Positions 13,010 to 25,422 of a stretch of DNA of 64,000 bases are shown piece by piece. This DNA comes from Bugula neritina (taxonomy: Eukaryota; Bryozoa; Gymnolaemata; Cheilostomatida; Bugulidae), in assembly GCA_964035545.1 (NCBI GenBank), contig OZ037767.1:10955081-11019080 (forward strand), in the 5' to 3' direction. How positions within the stretch are numbered: the stretch's first letter is position 1; each line of letters opens with the position of its first letter. Made by a program: the position numbers and the translations under genes. The notes under the pieces are model-generated. The model had not been told where the DNA came from, ran no database searches, and worked only from the letters and a program-made list of their open reading frames with translations.

Positions 13010-15650
13010 ATTTTCTAAATAATTGTTTATATTTTGTTCTGTTACAAGCCAAGCTCTACAAATTGATATGAGCGTGTCTAGACAGCTATGTTATTCGCTT
13101 GTTTTGGTATCCTTTAAACACATCATTTTCATATTTTTATTAGTACTTTATGCTATTGTAATCGAAAATTTGTCTTACAATTTTAAATTTTTATTTACAT
13201 TTTTTTATCTTACACAGTATTATATTATAAAACTTTTTTCTAGTTCAAGGCTCATTGTGTCCTGTATAATATGTTTATGCTTCAGCAAGTTATACTCTTG
13301 ACCCAATGGTAGGTGGCAGAAGGACAGTTTGTTTGTCAACTTTGGGTTGTTCTCAAGATGTAAATAACCAAATTATAATTTTAATCTAATCCAATTGAAA
13401 TAAACAGCTTTTGCTATAACATTTATTTAAACAGCTGAATTTATAGTTGATGTTTCATACTGGCCAAAACAATATTTATGGTAGTGTCAACATTTCTCTG
13501 TTTTGCAACCATTATTAAGCATCTAGTTATGGAAGGCATATTAGGTATATATTATATAGCTGGGTTATGTTCATAATGTCATTTATGTTTACTAGAAACA
13601 TAAATTATTGGAATGGCTACTATTTCTGACAGAGACTGGTTAAAAATCTAATGCACTGTTGTAAGGAAAATGCAAACTAATGTGTACTTCATTGTTTTTC
13701 ACTGCTTACATTTGCACTGTCTAAAACTGACCTTCATATACAGGAAAATACAGAAAAGCATAATTAATACAATAAATATCAAAAGAATTTGGTAAGTACC
13801 TATATAGCAGAGATAAACCAAAATGGCAGCCGGAAATTTTGGTTCCTAGTTGCAGCTGTTCATATGTTCAAGAATTAATAATCATAATGTACTGAGTTGA
13901 GAGCATTACTAATGCCTCTCTTATTATATAATCAAAAGTTCAACTGAAAATATTGTGTCAAAAATGTAGGAATTGGTCCATGAAACATTCAAAAAGTCAG
14001 AAAACCACTCGGCATGTTGGAAGCATAAAACAGCATTTAGGAGTGTGTAATCACCTACAAGCTAGCAACTCAGTTAGCTAAAACATTACTTAGAGAGTTC
14101 ACAATAACTCTACATGCGGATTTCTATCGTAACAACTTGTCAGCAAAAAGCATGCAGTTGATATTAAAATATATCAGATTTCCTTAGATGTAATATATTA
14201 TTATGATACCATGCGCTACTCCTATAGCCTGAGTGTTGCGATAAAATACAAGTGAGAGTTATCTTCCGGATCCATGGCTACACAGGTGAAGTATCACAGC
14301 TATGCCATTGGTTTGTAACCCAGTTCTATTGCTTTATCTTCTGTCATGGTAATGGCAAGCGAAGGCACTATCAGTCTGTGTATAGCATATTATATTGAAA
14401 GAGTAATTAGAATTATGAATCTATATTAATAGTGTAGTGAATTTTAGGCACCACTGTGTTTTTCCTCAGTTTTCAGGACACTACTTGACATTCCTCATCA
14501 ATCATCCCTACCTACAGTCAGTATAACGTAATCCTCAGACTACATACCTGACTCCTGATTGGCCACTCAGCCTGATGCCTTGAGGCCTTGACTGTAATAA
14601 CACGATAGCATTTAATAGTGATAAAAGAACTGTAATGCAAGGGGCCAATCAGGGAACGCTATGCAACAATATAATATGAGGACATCAACCAAAGTACACA
14701 ATTGTCTACTTTCTTTCAACTGTGAAGGCATTTTCTTTAGCCTACAGGATGCTCTACAGTTGAATTTGTGGTTTCGGTTTGCATGAACTTATGGTTGTGG
14801 TTTCGTTGAGGCAAATGGTGTCTAAAAACTGAACTGAAAATTGGAAAAAAATTACATCTCAAAGTAAACTAAAGCAGGCAAAATAATATTCAAAATAAGC
14901 TGGTTTTTAAATACTAAACACCATAACAAGTAGCCTAAAGACAACATTCAGCAAAATATTGATGGCATAAGGTATTTTAACGTAAACTGTGTTCTGTAGA
15001 TATTATTAGTGCATTTTGAGTTTCAGATTATAGTTAGGGAATCAGACATACTAATAAAACTATGTCTTTCTCTAGACTTTGATGTGCCACAGCAAATAAG
15101 TTGAAATAACTACATTTATTTTATGTGTACATTCAGCTTACTCATAAGGTATCTTTCAAGTATGAATCTTTATGAAATAAATTGGGCTTCATTTTTAGTT
15201 ATACAATTTATTGATTCCATCTACTGGAACTATTAGTTTACCAGCAACATTTCTAAACACACTGGCAGTCATGGTTCTCACACTTCTAAAGCTAGAAATA
15301 TCTCCCACTGTATGAATGCTTATATGTAAGAATTAAAGCTGAAAATTTGAATGACACTATAAAATGTCTTCGAACTTGCAGATGCTATGTGTATCACCTT
15401 TTTAAAAAGAATTTACTACATAATACCTTTGACTTTACATAATACATTTCAACTATATAACATATTTTAACTTTACACCATACATTTTAACTTTTTGCAT
15501 AAAATCTTTTGAACAATAAAACACCGAGCATTACAATATTACCATAATAGAATTTGGAATTCTTAAAACATTACATTATCAAAATAATAAAGTCTGAAAC
15601 TTTAAAACCTTGTCAAACTTTGACAACCCCCTCCCCCCGCCCCCTCCCCT
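13010..15650. other. Intergenic AT-rich DNA
   Basis: I see no gene here. There is a purine/pyrimidine tract at about 15628-15651 (C-rich on plus, G-rich on minus) followed on the minus strand by TGTCAAAGTTTGACA. This could be a decayed PPT/LTR boundary downstream of gene A, or a small inverted-repeat element. Confidence 0.4.
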
Positions 15651-15715
15651 TTGTATACATTGTCACAGTTAAAGAATACTGAGGACGCCCCTGTTAGGAG
15701 CATGCAGGAACTAAC

Positions 15716-17659
15716 TCAGGTGCGAGCAGCACGTCTCTTCCGCAGTAAGCGATGTAGACGGAGTAGTTCAAAATTGGTGCGAAGTATGTCTTGAGAAAGC
15801 CGGCAGAGCCTCTTCTCTAGTTTTGACACTTTTACTTCGATGTCATAATCCAGGGTATCTGTAGGTTCGTGATTTGTAGCCTTACTACACATTCGTTCTT
15901 TCTGCATAGAGAGTGATGCAGAGGGTGACAAAGACATGCTATGCTGGGATTGTGGAACCGGCTCTTTGATTGTACAGGGTTCTATCACTCTCGGTCTAGG
16001 TACAGAAGACGATGTGGAAAGGGAAGGAAGACTAGGTGAGCTGGGTGAGAGAACGGCTTGATCATGGCCACTTTCTATTACAGGCCGTGTTTTGGGAAAC
16101 CCTTGCAGAAGTAGCTTTTTCTGATTCTGATCAGTTACATGAGGGAGAATAAGCTCACGAAATTCCAAGAAACACTCCCTGTCTACCTCGAATGCTCTGC
16201 CAGCATAGCACTTTTTCGTCCGCTGATGCCGTAATATGTAATCCCGCTGAAAGCTGAAGACACCACACGGGCAGAAAGTGTTAGTGAAGTGCTGACGCAC
16301 ATGCAATCTGAGCTTTTTATGGGTAGTGAATGTCCCTTCACACTCGGCACACGATTTGTTGGTGTTTGGCCCACAAATGGCTTGGATCAGGGTACGTGTT
16401 TGCCGAGACGTCCAGTATAGCCGCGCAACTAGGACATGGGGAAGTTTCAATGAGTCTTTACAGTGGACGCCTGAATTCACAACAATAGTTAGCAGCTGGC
16501 ATCAGTATATAAATGATATATAAAGCCACTAGCCATCACAATTGTCACATGGCACATGTTCAAATTTGACTTTGTTAATAAAACCTGCATATTGTAAGTC
16601 AAAAAGTTGCAGTATAATCTTTTAAAAAAGTCAATAAGGATTTAAATTTAGCAAACAAAATAATAAAAACACATCTTTTATTGAAAAAAAAAAAAATTTC
16701 AATTGGTATCTATTCGAGCTGTAACAGAACATTTGATTTATGAATATAAGACAGCATAAATTCAGATATTTAATCTTCAATAATGATACTGAGCTGTACA
16801 GTTATTAGGTGCTGAATATATAAGTGAGACTATCAGATTTAGTACAACTATAAGTCGCCTCAAAAATTACCTTTCTCAACAACTTCCTCCTGACCATCAA
16901 ACGATGTAACTGAATTGGAGTTGTCTGCTTCTTCCTCTCTACGCTCAAAATACTCCACTTTAACGTCTAAAGAAAGTCATCTTAAAACAACAAAAATGTT
17001 GGAAACTTCCTTACACGCATTGCATTTCTCAAGCACAAATAATTTTTTTTCTTTCGATCAATGCGATGTAAACATCAACATTTATATTTTATCATAAAAA
17101 GGGAAAATAAGAAAACCTTCACTATATCTGCGCCACTAGACACTACGCACAAACAGCACAAGATACCACATGATTACTAACCATTTGGTAGTTCAACTTC
17201 TTCATTATACACATTAATAGATTCAAGTGTAGTGTTTACTCTTTCTACAGAAATATAGACATACTATACAATGTATACTATTAAAGTACCTACTAGGTGT
17301 GAATCTCAGCCTAGGAGAAAACTTAACCGGGCTTTGAAACAGCAAGTTGCTGCTAAAATTTGAGAAGCACAGACCACATTAAACTAAGACTCGGTTTTAC
17401 TCAAAAGCACCTTAAAATTGGAAAAACTCTGTAACTAAAATTTATATTGCCAGGAAAATATATGGACAGTGATTCAATAATTATATTCAAGTCGCAACTT
17501 TCAGGTCAAAACCTATCTTTAAAAGATATAAAATATTTTCAACTAGCGAGCCATATATTTACTCATAATAGCTAATACATCATTATATAAATTCATGATA
17601 CAAAACTACTGACCATCACAAATGTCATAAGGTACAGGTTCAGTCTTGACTTTGTTCAT
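15716..17659 (-). CDS. Gene A: zinc-finger/coiled-coil protein, host exons joined to a gypsy ORF3-type exon (319 aa)
   Basis: Four exons on the minus strand join in frame: 17614-17659 (ATG), 17182-17244, 16871-16966 and 15716-16470, total 960 nt. Exons 1-3 encode an acidic N-terminus starting MNKVKTEPVPYDICD and including VKVEYFE; VKTE and VKVE fit the SUMO-acceptor consensus. Exon 4 encodes a C2H2 finger (C-x2-C-x12-H-x3-H), a second finger (CPC-x12-H-x5-C), the motif LLLQGFPKTRP and a C-terminal leucine-rich coiled coil with basic tail RKRRAART. Exon 4 is clearly homologous to ORF3 of the gypsy elements E2 and E3 and to exon 4 of gene B. A nuclear DNA-binding role is inferred. The intact reading frame and matching phases argue it is a working gene rather than debris. 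Function unknown. Confidence 0.75.
16534..16579 (-). pseudogene. Relic copy of gene A/B exon 1 inside gene A intron 3
   Basis: The 46-nt block encodes INKVKFEHVPCDNCD, matching exon 1 (MNKVKTEPVPYDICD) in length and wording. Its start is ATT instead of ATG and the donor is GC (ATG|GCTAGT). It implies the exon 1 unit was duplicated at least three times locally. Confidence 0.65.
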
Positions 17660-18189
17660 AGTTGTATCAAGTCACTGGGAGTAACAACGCAAAGTCTGAT
17701 TTCGGTTTCGTATCTTTACTGCTATAATTACAAATGCACCCAGTTTTGATGATATACTGATTTTGTATTGTTGCACTACCATATTTCATATCTGTACTTA
17801 GTGCATCTGTTAGCATTTTGTTGTAGATGTTCATAAATGTCTTGAGTGAACCTTATAATATACATCATTAAAGATCATATCTCACAACTAGACAATTTTT
17901 ATAATTACTCACCCATAAACAATACAATAACCATTTTCAATATAACAAGATATAAACACTCAGAAAGATACAATTATAATATCATTACAATTAAAACAAG
18001 ACCAAATAAATCCTAACCATAAAAACAGTACTCTTAATATTCCTGAGTGCATGCAAATGTGGAAATGTTGAATTATGACTTTACTTACTATAAAACCAGC
18101 ATTGCTATGACCGTAATTATATTACTAAAGTTGCTGTTATGATTCAATATTAGTATGAAAATATTATTGATATACTTAAAAAAACTCAA

Positions 18190-21100
18190 ACAAACTGATA
18201 AATTGGGGGCATTCCTGGGACTGGTAGGGTACTACGGACAGTACATTGTAAGATTCGCAGGGATGGCACAGCCTTTGAATTGGCCAACTGCCAAGGGGTC
18301 CAGCGAGTAAAACATAAACACGGACACAAATGACCACAGAGTGAGGACTGTGTAGTCCCAAGTACAGCGTGGAACAGAGGTGGTAGCGGTTTATTACAAA
18401 AAAGGCGCTCTCGACATCCGAGAAAAACTGCTGCATCACCAGGAAGAAACTCCTAGCAGTAGGAAAGGCTATCAAGCTCTTCTGGCCGAATCTGTAAAAA
18501 AAATATTCAGGTTACCAACTGACCATAGATCGCTGATATGGCTGTGTAAATGTGCTGAACCCTCTAGTCTGGTGGCCCGTGGGCTAGCGATCCTTGCTGA
18601 GTTCTCCTACCGGATTGAACACCGTGCTGATAAGAAGGAGAACTGTAAGCAGTGCCCGCACATGAAATATAGGGATGGGGGCCGAGTTGCTTGATATCAA
18701 GGGTCAACTGAGGAAGGCTGGACCCTTTAGCAAGGATCAGGGCTTTTAAGGTTCAAAGGTCACCCTGACGCTGTCAACGCTTTCTTTGCCAGTTCCACTC
18801 TGTCTCTAAATGTCAAGAAGCTGTGCCGACTTCAGCAGACGCTGTCCGGCATTGTGGCTGACATCTGATTCAATTAGAATATGTCACCAAAAGAGGGAAT
18901 GAGTACTCTTTTGCTCACCCTCTGAGAGCTGATCTGGGAAACCCATAAACAGTCCAATGCAGGGGTCAGTCAGGTGATCAGATGTCTCTAGCTGCGGTGG
19001 TATTGACCCAGAATGACTCAGGACATGCAAGTGAGATCTGTAAGGCCAGCAAGCATACCTGTTCCCACAAGGTGACACCAGTTCTACACTGGCCGCCCGT
19101 GGTAGATAGTGACTGTGAACCTGGTAGGACCCATGCCGTTATCCGTCAGAGGTAGCACCTGGATGCTGGTGCTCATGGAAAATTTACCTGGTAGGAGAGA
19201 CGCCTTAGCTATTTTAAGTGCGTCAGCTCCCACACTCAGAGGAGTTCTCGCTATACCAAGTTGGGGGTTGTGTCTGGATGGTCAGCAATCCTAGCATGGC
19301 AGATAGTAAGCTAAATTTAAGCCCAAATTCATTCGACTACTGCGTCTTGGCGGCTCTGCCTAACTACACTTATCGTGTGGAACGCTCCGGGCAAATTTCT
19401 GTCTAGAGTAGGAAGCGGCTAAATCTGTATTGAGCCAGCCTCCATGTTGCTGGACAGGTCTCCCTATTGCTTGAGCCGGTCCGTCGACCAATCTTACAAT
19501 GGAGTGCAGCCTTGCCAGAAGAATGAGAGAATACTGTCAACAGGCCAGACAACACCTCTGATGAATGGACACCGCCTCCTCCACCCAGACTCCTGAATTA
19601 TAGGCCACCACAACCAGTCTCGACAGCACTGAGAGTAAAGGATATACCTACCCTAAAGGTGGGCAAAGGCAAAGTCACCCATGCTGTGCAAACCATAGAG
19701 CACCCCACCAAACGCCTCCTTTGGCCCTGTGGGTAGCTAGTGCGTCTAAATGCCCCCAGATACCTCACCGAATACCACGGCAGCTACCTGGAGTGGGAGC
19801 TCCAGAAGGTTATACGGAGAGGAGCACCTTATATTGCAGGGAACGACCCCTAAGCAATCAGGAAGTGGGCAGATGTCACAGGAACGAGAGGCTCCTTTGG
19901 ACGCAGAGAGATTGCCTCTGAAAATGGGAGACAACTTCAAAAAATTGGACGAGTGGACATAGGGGGTACATGGTTGGAAAAACCTAGAAAATTTCCCGCT
20001 ATCACCTTTCAACACGAGGTTCGGCCATTTTCAATCCAACCGTGGACTTGAGCAGGTGTCTTATTAATAAGCTAATGAATTAAAACATAGGAGAAGCAAA
20101 CAACATGGAGACTAATAAATACTAGGCCGCACTACAAGGTGCGTTACTAGAATTAGAACCTCCAGTATCGAAGTACAACCCGACAACTCCTACTAGTATT
20201 AAGGCAAATTCTCTGAAGAGAATGGAGACGAAGGGCCTGTTGAGACACATGTCTGCCTGTGTGAAACTGGTAGTGGAACCTCTGAACAACTACCTGCTAA
20301 ATCAGAAAATCGGGATGACACCCCCTAGCCCAAGAAGCCTTTCCATTTCCCGATAGACCCCGTACAAAAAAATTTCGAATTTTGGAATGCAAAATAGCCC
20401 AGTTACCAAAGAAAATGGTCAGCATAGGCCTGTTCTGCATATTGTAGAAGACAGCGACACTAAAGTCTTTACCAGGCCCGAAGTCGAGACTCTACATGAC
20501 TACGATCCTACACCAAATGCTTATAGGCCTGCTACCGAACACGTCGACATTGAATTGTTCTGGGGAAGCAGCGAACATTCGGAGCCCTGTGGAGGCCAGT
20601 TTTGTTGGAGATGAAGACACTGACGGGCTAGAGCTGCCACGGGTCTTAGATTCGAGGGAGCAATGAACCAGTAATGAGACAAGTCAACACATTGAAGAGG
20701 CCTGTGGTGGGCAGAGCAACACCCAGTGCTGTGTCAGTGTGAGCATACATTCTCCTCACTTTCAAGTGCATGTCCTTCAACACTACACCAATGTCTTATG
20801 CCCGTGTGGAGAGTTCAGCTATTAGTGGGACTATGTGCTGAAGTATCAGCGCATAGCCCGCTTCCAAACGACAGAAACATTTGTTGTTGATTTCGCCAGC
20901 TGCCGCCAGTTTGGCAACCACATTTTGCAACAGGTAGAAGACAATTTTATATAAAAATGGCACCGGTAAAATGGCACAGGTAAAAATTTGACAGTAAAAA
21001 ATGACACTGGTAATAAGGGCACAAATGGAAAAGTGGGAAAAAATGGCACACTGATGTAAAATTTGCCCAACCCTCAAACTCAAATCCCGATTCCCAAACC

Positions 21101-21330
21101 TAAACCCCCGTTCTAAACATCCAACCCAACCCCAAACTCTAATATTGAAAATGTGCCATTTTTTTCTCCTTTTCCATTTGCGTCCTTATTAACAGTGCCA
21201 TTATCACCTGTAACATTTTTACATATGCCACTTTTACTGGTGCCATTTTTACCAGACACCTTAAAGGACGCCCAGAAACGGGAATTGCTCTCTCTTGAGT
21301 TCCTCTATGTCGGCCAACCCGAGACAGGGA
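18190..21330 (+). mobile_element. E1: decayed Ty3/gypsy remnant (RT end to ORF3)
   Basis: Broken pieces follow the order of E3. First is the RT end (FLGLVGYYGQYI, about 18215), then RNase H (VVAVYYKK; LIWLCKCAEPSS; LAEFSYRIEH, 18380-18640). Integrase pieces follow (NLVGPMPLSVRG, about 19115; AILSASAPT), then the integrase C-terminus (LPNYTYRVERSGQ, about 19360-19400). The ORF3 second finger (LCPCGEFSY) and FVVDFASCRQFGNHIL lie at about 20755-20935, with the probable continuation LKDAQKRELL after 21262. Many stops and frameshifts occur, no LTRs were identified, and ORF3 is split by a foldback element. It is the same lineage as E2 and E3 but the oldest copy. Confidence 0.7.
20952..21253. repeat. 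Foldback (long inverted repeat) element inserted in E1 ORF3
   Basis: Left arm 20952-21050 and right arm 21147-21253 are imperfect inverted repeats. Both contain variants of AAAATGGCACCGGTAAAA and GGCACAAATGGAAAA. The loop is about 96 nt of C- and A-rich, CCCAAACC-like text. It interrupts the ORF3 remnant of E1 between ILQQV and the KDAQKREL stretch. Confidence 0.65.
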
Positions 21331-21843
21331 GGATGACGCCGAGTGCCAGAGAGTACTTGTATATACTAGTAAGATATTTCCAATATCTAGGCAGTACAAG
21401 ACTGGGAGCGTTCATCAACTACTACTGCTATTTATCACTTTTACGGACCAACTGGGCAAAACCGCGCCTGGGTTCTTTTTATAGGAGGCGCTCTAATAAA
21501 GTACTAGTTAACTGGCAATCTGTTTTAACTCTCATAACAAACGGGTTTATGTTCTCATCAGCTCAGTTTCATTGACAACCCACAAAATTATCCCAGTATA
21601 ACTATGAATATTCATTTAATCAGAGTAGTAATTATTGATAATGTTTAGAAACCGATAAGATCAACGGTCACATAACATTACAATAAAATTAAGTACCTAT
21701 TTATAGAGTTATATTAATATTGCTAGTGCAGCTCTAGCACTAGACCTAGTATGAAAAAACATTGCACAAATGATCAATTGAATAATAAAGTTTAAAATGA
21801 CAGACCATTGCCATAACTCACTTAATAACTGTAACTAGCGTGT
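21331..21843. other. Spacer between E1 and E2
   Basis: No gene was recognised. The ORF spanning 21153-21575 is a readthrough of the foldback arm and E1 debris. Confidence 0.4.
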
Positions 21844-22049
21844 TGTAGTGAGTCATGCAATGTACTAATATGAGAATCATCCTCTCTCCGTTCTGGGAAT
21901 ACTAAGGCCCCTATGTAGTAACCAATCAGCAGCACCGGAAGATATGCTTCCGACTCATGTGACAATTCCCGGGCAATTGACAATGATCACGTTGTTGTAA
22001 GAGAGGGCTTGAAGTAGAAACATGTGTTAGTAGTGACTGAATTACTACA
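21844..22049 (+). repeat. E2 5' LTR (206 bp, internally deleted)
   Basis: Matches the 3' LTR (26739-27083) but lacks about 139 bp between GTGACTGA and ATTACTACA. The missing part includes the AATAAA-type signal. The deletion edges share the dinucleotide GA. Confidence 0.85.
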
Positions 22050-22050
22050 G

Positions 22051-22067
22051 TGGTGGCAGCAGTGGGA
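22051..22067 (+). promoter_or_regulatory. E2 primer-binding site (tRNA-Leu type)
   Basis: TGGTGGCAGCAGTGGGA lies 1 nt after the 5' LTR. It complements the 3' end of metazoan tRNA-Leu (TCCCACCGCTGCCA plus CCA) with one mismatch. Confidence 0.75.
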
Positions 22068-22069
22068 TC

Positions 22070-22765
22070 TTGCGTATAACAGTCGTGGCAGAAGACGGTA
22101 CGGAGCTACCCATTCCACTGAATAAAGGTGAGGAAGATAATGTTGATATACCTGTGGAACCAGTAGTGTTAGAAAAAGTAAGAATCCCTAGAGAGCCCGG
22201 TGAGGATAGATACCGGCTGAAGGCGCCCACCTTCACAGGCGAGGAAGCCGTAGAGCAATTTATCCAGGATTTCCAAGATGTGATGGAAGTTGCACGGTGG
22301 CCACCAAGGGTGGCGTTGCTCAAACTCAGGATGGCGCTGACGGACAAGGCTAAGCCATATGGAGCGGGATCTGACATAGACGGGATCTTTGCTTCTCTGC
22401 GAGCCCGTTTTGGTATCTCCGCCATAGATGCGCGGGCCCGCCTACAAAGGCTGCGGCGTGATCCTCACACGCCGCTGCAGAAGCATGCTACCACGGTGAT
22501 GACACTAGCGCAGATCGCGTTCCGCGATCTGCCTCAAGCGAACCGTGAGAGGTATACTTATGATGCCTTCGTGCAGTCCATCAACGACTTGGGGCTCCAC
22601 CATCAGTTCCAAGCAAGGGGAGTCGCCACGGTCGAGGATGCACTCGCGGTGGGAGAAGCCTACCTTTTGGCGACTCACAAGCACCACAACTGCGTGGCCT
22701 CCCGCCAGGTGGCCACGGAGCACACTACTGCTCATACTGAACCAATGCGGAACCCTCCGCGGTAG
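22070..22765 (+). pseudogene. E2 gag (start codon lost, frame broken at 3' end)
   Basis: The retrotransposon Gag core aligns with E3 gag: LKAPTFTGEEAVEQFIQDF, KAKPYGAGSDIDGI, RARFGI, ERYTYDAFVQSINDLGL. The open frame starts at TTG with no ATG, and ends early at 22763-22765. Gag-like text continues in another frame to about 23027, including a zinc-knuckle relic (CWGRGRPGHF with an in-frame stop before KNC) that E3 has lost. Confidence 0.75.
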
Positions 22766-22978
22766 CTAATGTGACCCAGATGTCGGTAGCATCGAAAGTT
22801 GCACAGATGACTGACATGCTAGCCAATCTGGTCGCCACATTAGCTCCCCAAGCCAGGTAGATACCGCCCGTGAGCCTTGCGGGCCGCAGGTACAATCACC
22901 AGGCACGGGGCATAACTTCTGCTGGGGACGCGGAAGGCCAGGACATTTCTAGAAGAACTGCCCCCAACTCCAACAAGG

Positions 22979-23023
22979 GTTAAACTACCACGGCCCGCAG
23001 ATGTTCCCACTTCCTGCGGGCCG
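22979..23023 (+). promoter_or_regulatory. E2 -1 ribosomal frameshift signal
   Basis: Heptamer GTTAAAC (22979-22985), 5-nt spacer TACCA, and a perfect 10-bp hairpin (22991-23000 with 23014-23023, arms CGGCCCGCAG/CTGCGGGCCG) lie just before the gag-frame TAA (23028-23030). The same arrangement occurs in E3. Confidence 0.7.
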
Positions 23024-23175
23024 CCGGTAAATCACCCAAGGAGGACAACGCGTCTGCCGCCCCGCTGGGCGCCACGCGGAGATGCTGTGAAGTGGCGACC
23101 CCCACGGCAAGTAGGCTGCTCAAGCCACTCGCCACCTGGGTCCTCTAAGCCACTCCAACAGGATCCGACAGACAG

Positions 23176-25399
23176 TTGATCTCAGAGCCTGCGAGGGAAA
23201 CGGTACAGGCGCCGCAAGGCGTACCGCCCCAACCTCGGCAGCTGGTCAATAGTCGTCGCCAACTGTGGACCCCTCGACCCACAGCGAGAGAGGTGCAACC
23301 ACGACACACACAGATGCAGCCACACGGAAGTAGCTACTTCCTGCCAGGAAAGCTAGCTGGCAAGCCTGCCATTTTCCTTCTGGACTCAGGCTGCACCACC
23401 AACCTCCTTAGCCGTCAGTTCTTTGACACCCTCAGCGCTAAGGTCAGGGACGGTCTGGCACCGTATGAAGGGGACCATGGCACCCTGGCAGACGGGTCGT
23501 GCATTCCCTTCTACGGCAATATTGAGCTGACTGGTTACATCCGTAACCAGGCCATCCGGGAGACGTTTATCGTCGGACAGCTCAACGAGGATGCTATCCT
23601 CGAGATGCCATTTTTACAACGACACGGATGTCGCATCGATTTCAGTAAATCTGCGATGATCATGGGCGACAGGGAGCTCGCCTGTGTCAATAAGTTTGGT
23701 CGTCCTCTAGCGGGAGGAGTGCAGGTAGTACGGAGCTGTACGATACCAGGCCACTCCCGGGCTACCGTCCGCTGCAAAGTAGACGGTAGCCAGACCTCTA
23801 GGTTGGGAGTTGTCGAAAGTACGCACTCAAGAATCCAACTTGCCCATAGCTTTAGCTGGCTTACGGGACAAGGAGAGATCTCAGTGCAGTGCGTCAACCC
23901 TTCCTCAGAGACGGGAGACCTACCACCCAGGTCCATGCTGGGCCGCTTCCATCCTGTCCAGGAGGAAGCCATTGGGCCGTCGTCGGGAGCTACGACGGAA
24001 GGTCCTCAGCAGAGCCCGTCTTAAGGGCGGAGGACCGCCCCAACCCACGCCTCCCATCCTCCAGGGACGCGTGGCTAAACAGGCAACGGAAAGCGCCATG
24101 CTATGGCTATGTTGCCACACAGGTACAGTGAGGCGCCCCGCCACACAGACCATGGCGCCCGCCTAAATAGAGTGGGCCGTCGTGAGGTACCACGGGTGGC
24201 GAAGACCGCCCCTACTCGGCAGCCCACGAGGAGGTTGGGCCGAAGAAGAAGAGCAGAGTTCCCCCGCGGTCCTCGTTGTCAACACGGAACCCGGGCCAAC
24301 TCCAACAGAGGGCTGACACGCCCCCGGAGGCCGTCCAGAGCCTCCGCGCCAAACCTGTATGGACTGGTAACGTTAGGGAGCTACCGAAACTCCAGGAAAG
24401 CCTTCCTGGGGTGGTAGCCGACGTGTACCGAGCGAAACAGGAAGGGCGACGACCCAGCGGTAGACAATGGCGACAGGGATGCGCCGAGTTACGGCTGTAC
24501 TGTCAACGTTGGAACTTCCTGCGGGTCGGGCCAGATGGTCTGCTGACCATGACTTTGGCCGCCAACAGCAGACAACCAGCTAGGAAGAGGATCATCTGCC
24601 CAGCTGCCATCCGCCGGGAGTTGATACGGGACACCCACGAGCAGACTCACGGAGGAGTCCAGGGGGTGATCACCAAGCTACAACTCCTGTGGTACTGGCC
24701 CAACATGGAGCGGGACATCCGGCGCAGAGTGAGACGGTGCGAAGTCTGCCAGATCAACAAGCATAGCCGTCTCCCTGGTGAAGCGGGGCGGCAGACGCAT
24801 TGTGCGAGAAGGTCTTGGCAAGCGGAGACTGTCGTCCTGGCCGGAAACACCCCCATGACTCCTCAGGAAGACTTGGCGAGGCAGGAAGGCCACTTCCGTT
24901 CTTGGAAGTGCGCCCACCGCTCCCAACGTCAAGCCTGCCACCACCACCACTTCTGGAACCGGAATCGGGTCCAGAAGTGCAAACCCCCCCTCCCGTGGGA
25001 GGGGCTCCATACGGAGATACCAACGTAGGAACAACCGTCACAAACAGGCTGGAAAAACCACCCGTGAGACATAACAATCCACGGGTGAGCACACCGCCTC
25101 TCACAGTGACGACGCCTCCAGGACCACACACTAGGCAACCCCCAGCGTGCCTCGGAGACTTCGTACGTGACCGCGTTACAAGCGGCAGTTATGAAAGTCT
25201 AGCGAGGTCTTGTATGGGAAAACAGGCAAAGAGACGTGGGAGTTGTGAACACCACGGAAATCTCAACTTTTGCCTCGGCGGAATCTCACACGAGATTCAT
25301 CCGCTGGAAGTAAAAAGCCCTAGTCACGCTTCACAACCACGCTGCCCGGTCTTTTCCTACGCTGATGTAGTCAAGAGTAGACGTGCCACTAAAAATTAA
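23176..25399 (+). pseudogene. E2 pol: protease, partial integrase and C-terminal tail
   Basis: The protease region (FLLDSGCTTNLLSRQ, about 23380) is open to 24024. After PVRQPTRRLG-like text (about 24210) the sequence jumps past RT and RNase H to the integrase zinc-binding region, with DTHEQTHGG and CEVCQ in the 24276-25028 frame. It jumps again past the integrase core to the tail (PEVQTPPPVGGAP; FSYADVVKSRR), ending at 25399. Relative to E3 about 1.3 kb and 0.9 kb are missing and several frame changes separate the parts. No enzyme except perhaps the protease could be made. Confidence 0.8.
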
Positions 25400-25422
25400 T
25401 CATTTACCGCTCTCATTCCAAA

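Noticed and set aside
15628-15690. PPT and LTR start downstream of gene A
   Set aside because: A G-rich tract followed by TG is present on the minus strand, but the family hairpin is missing and the following sequence forms its own small palindrome; not enough to call.
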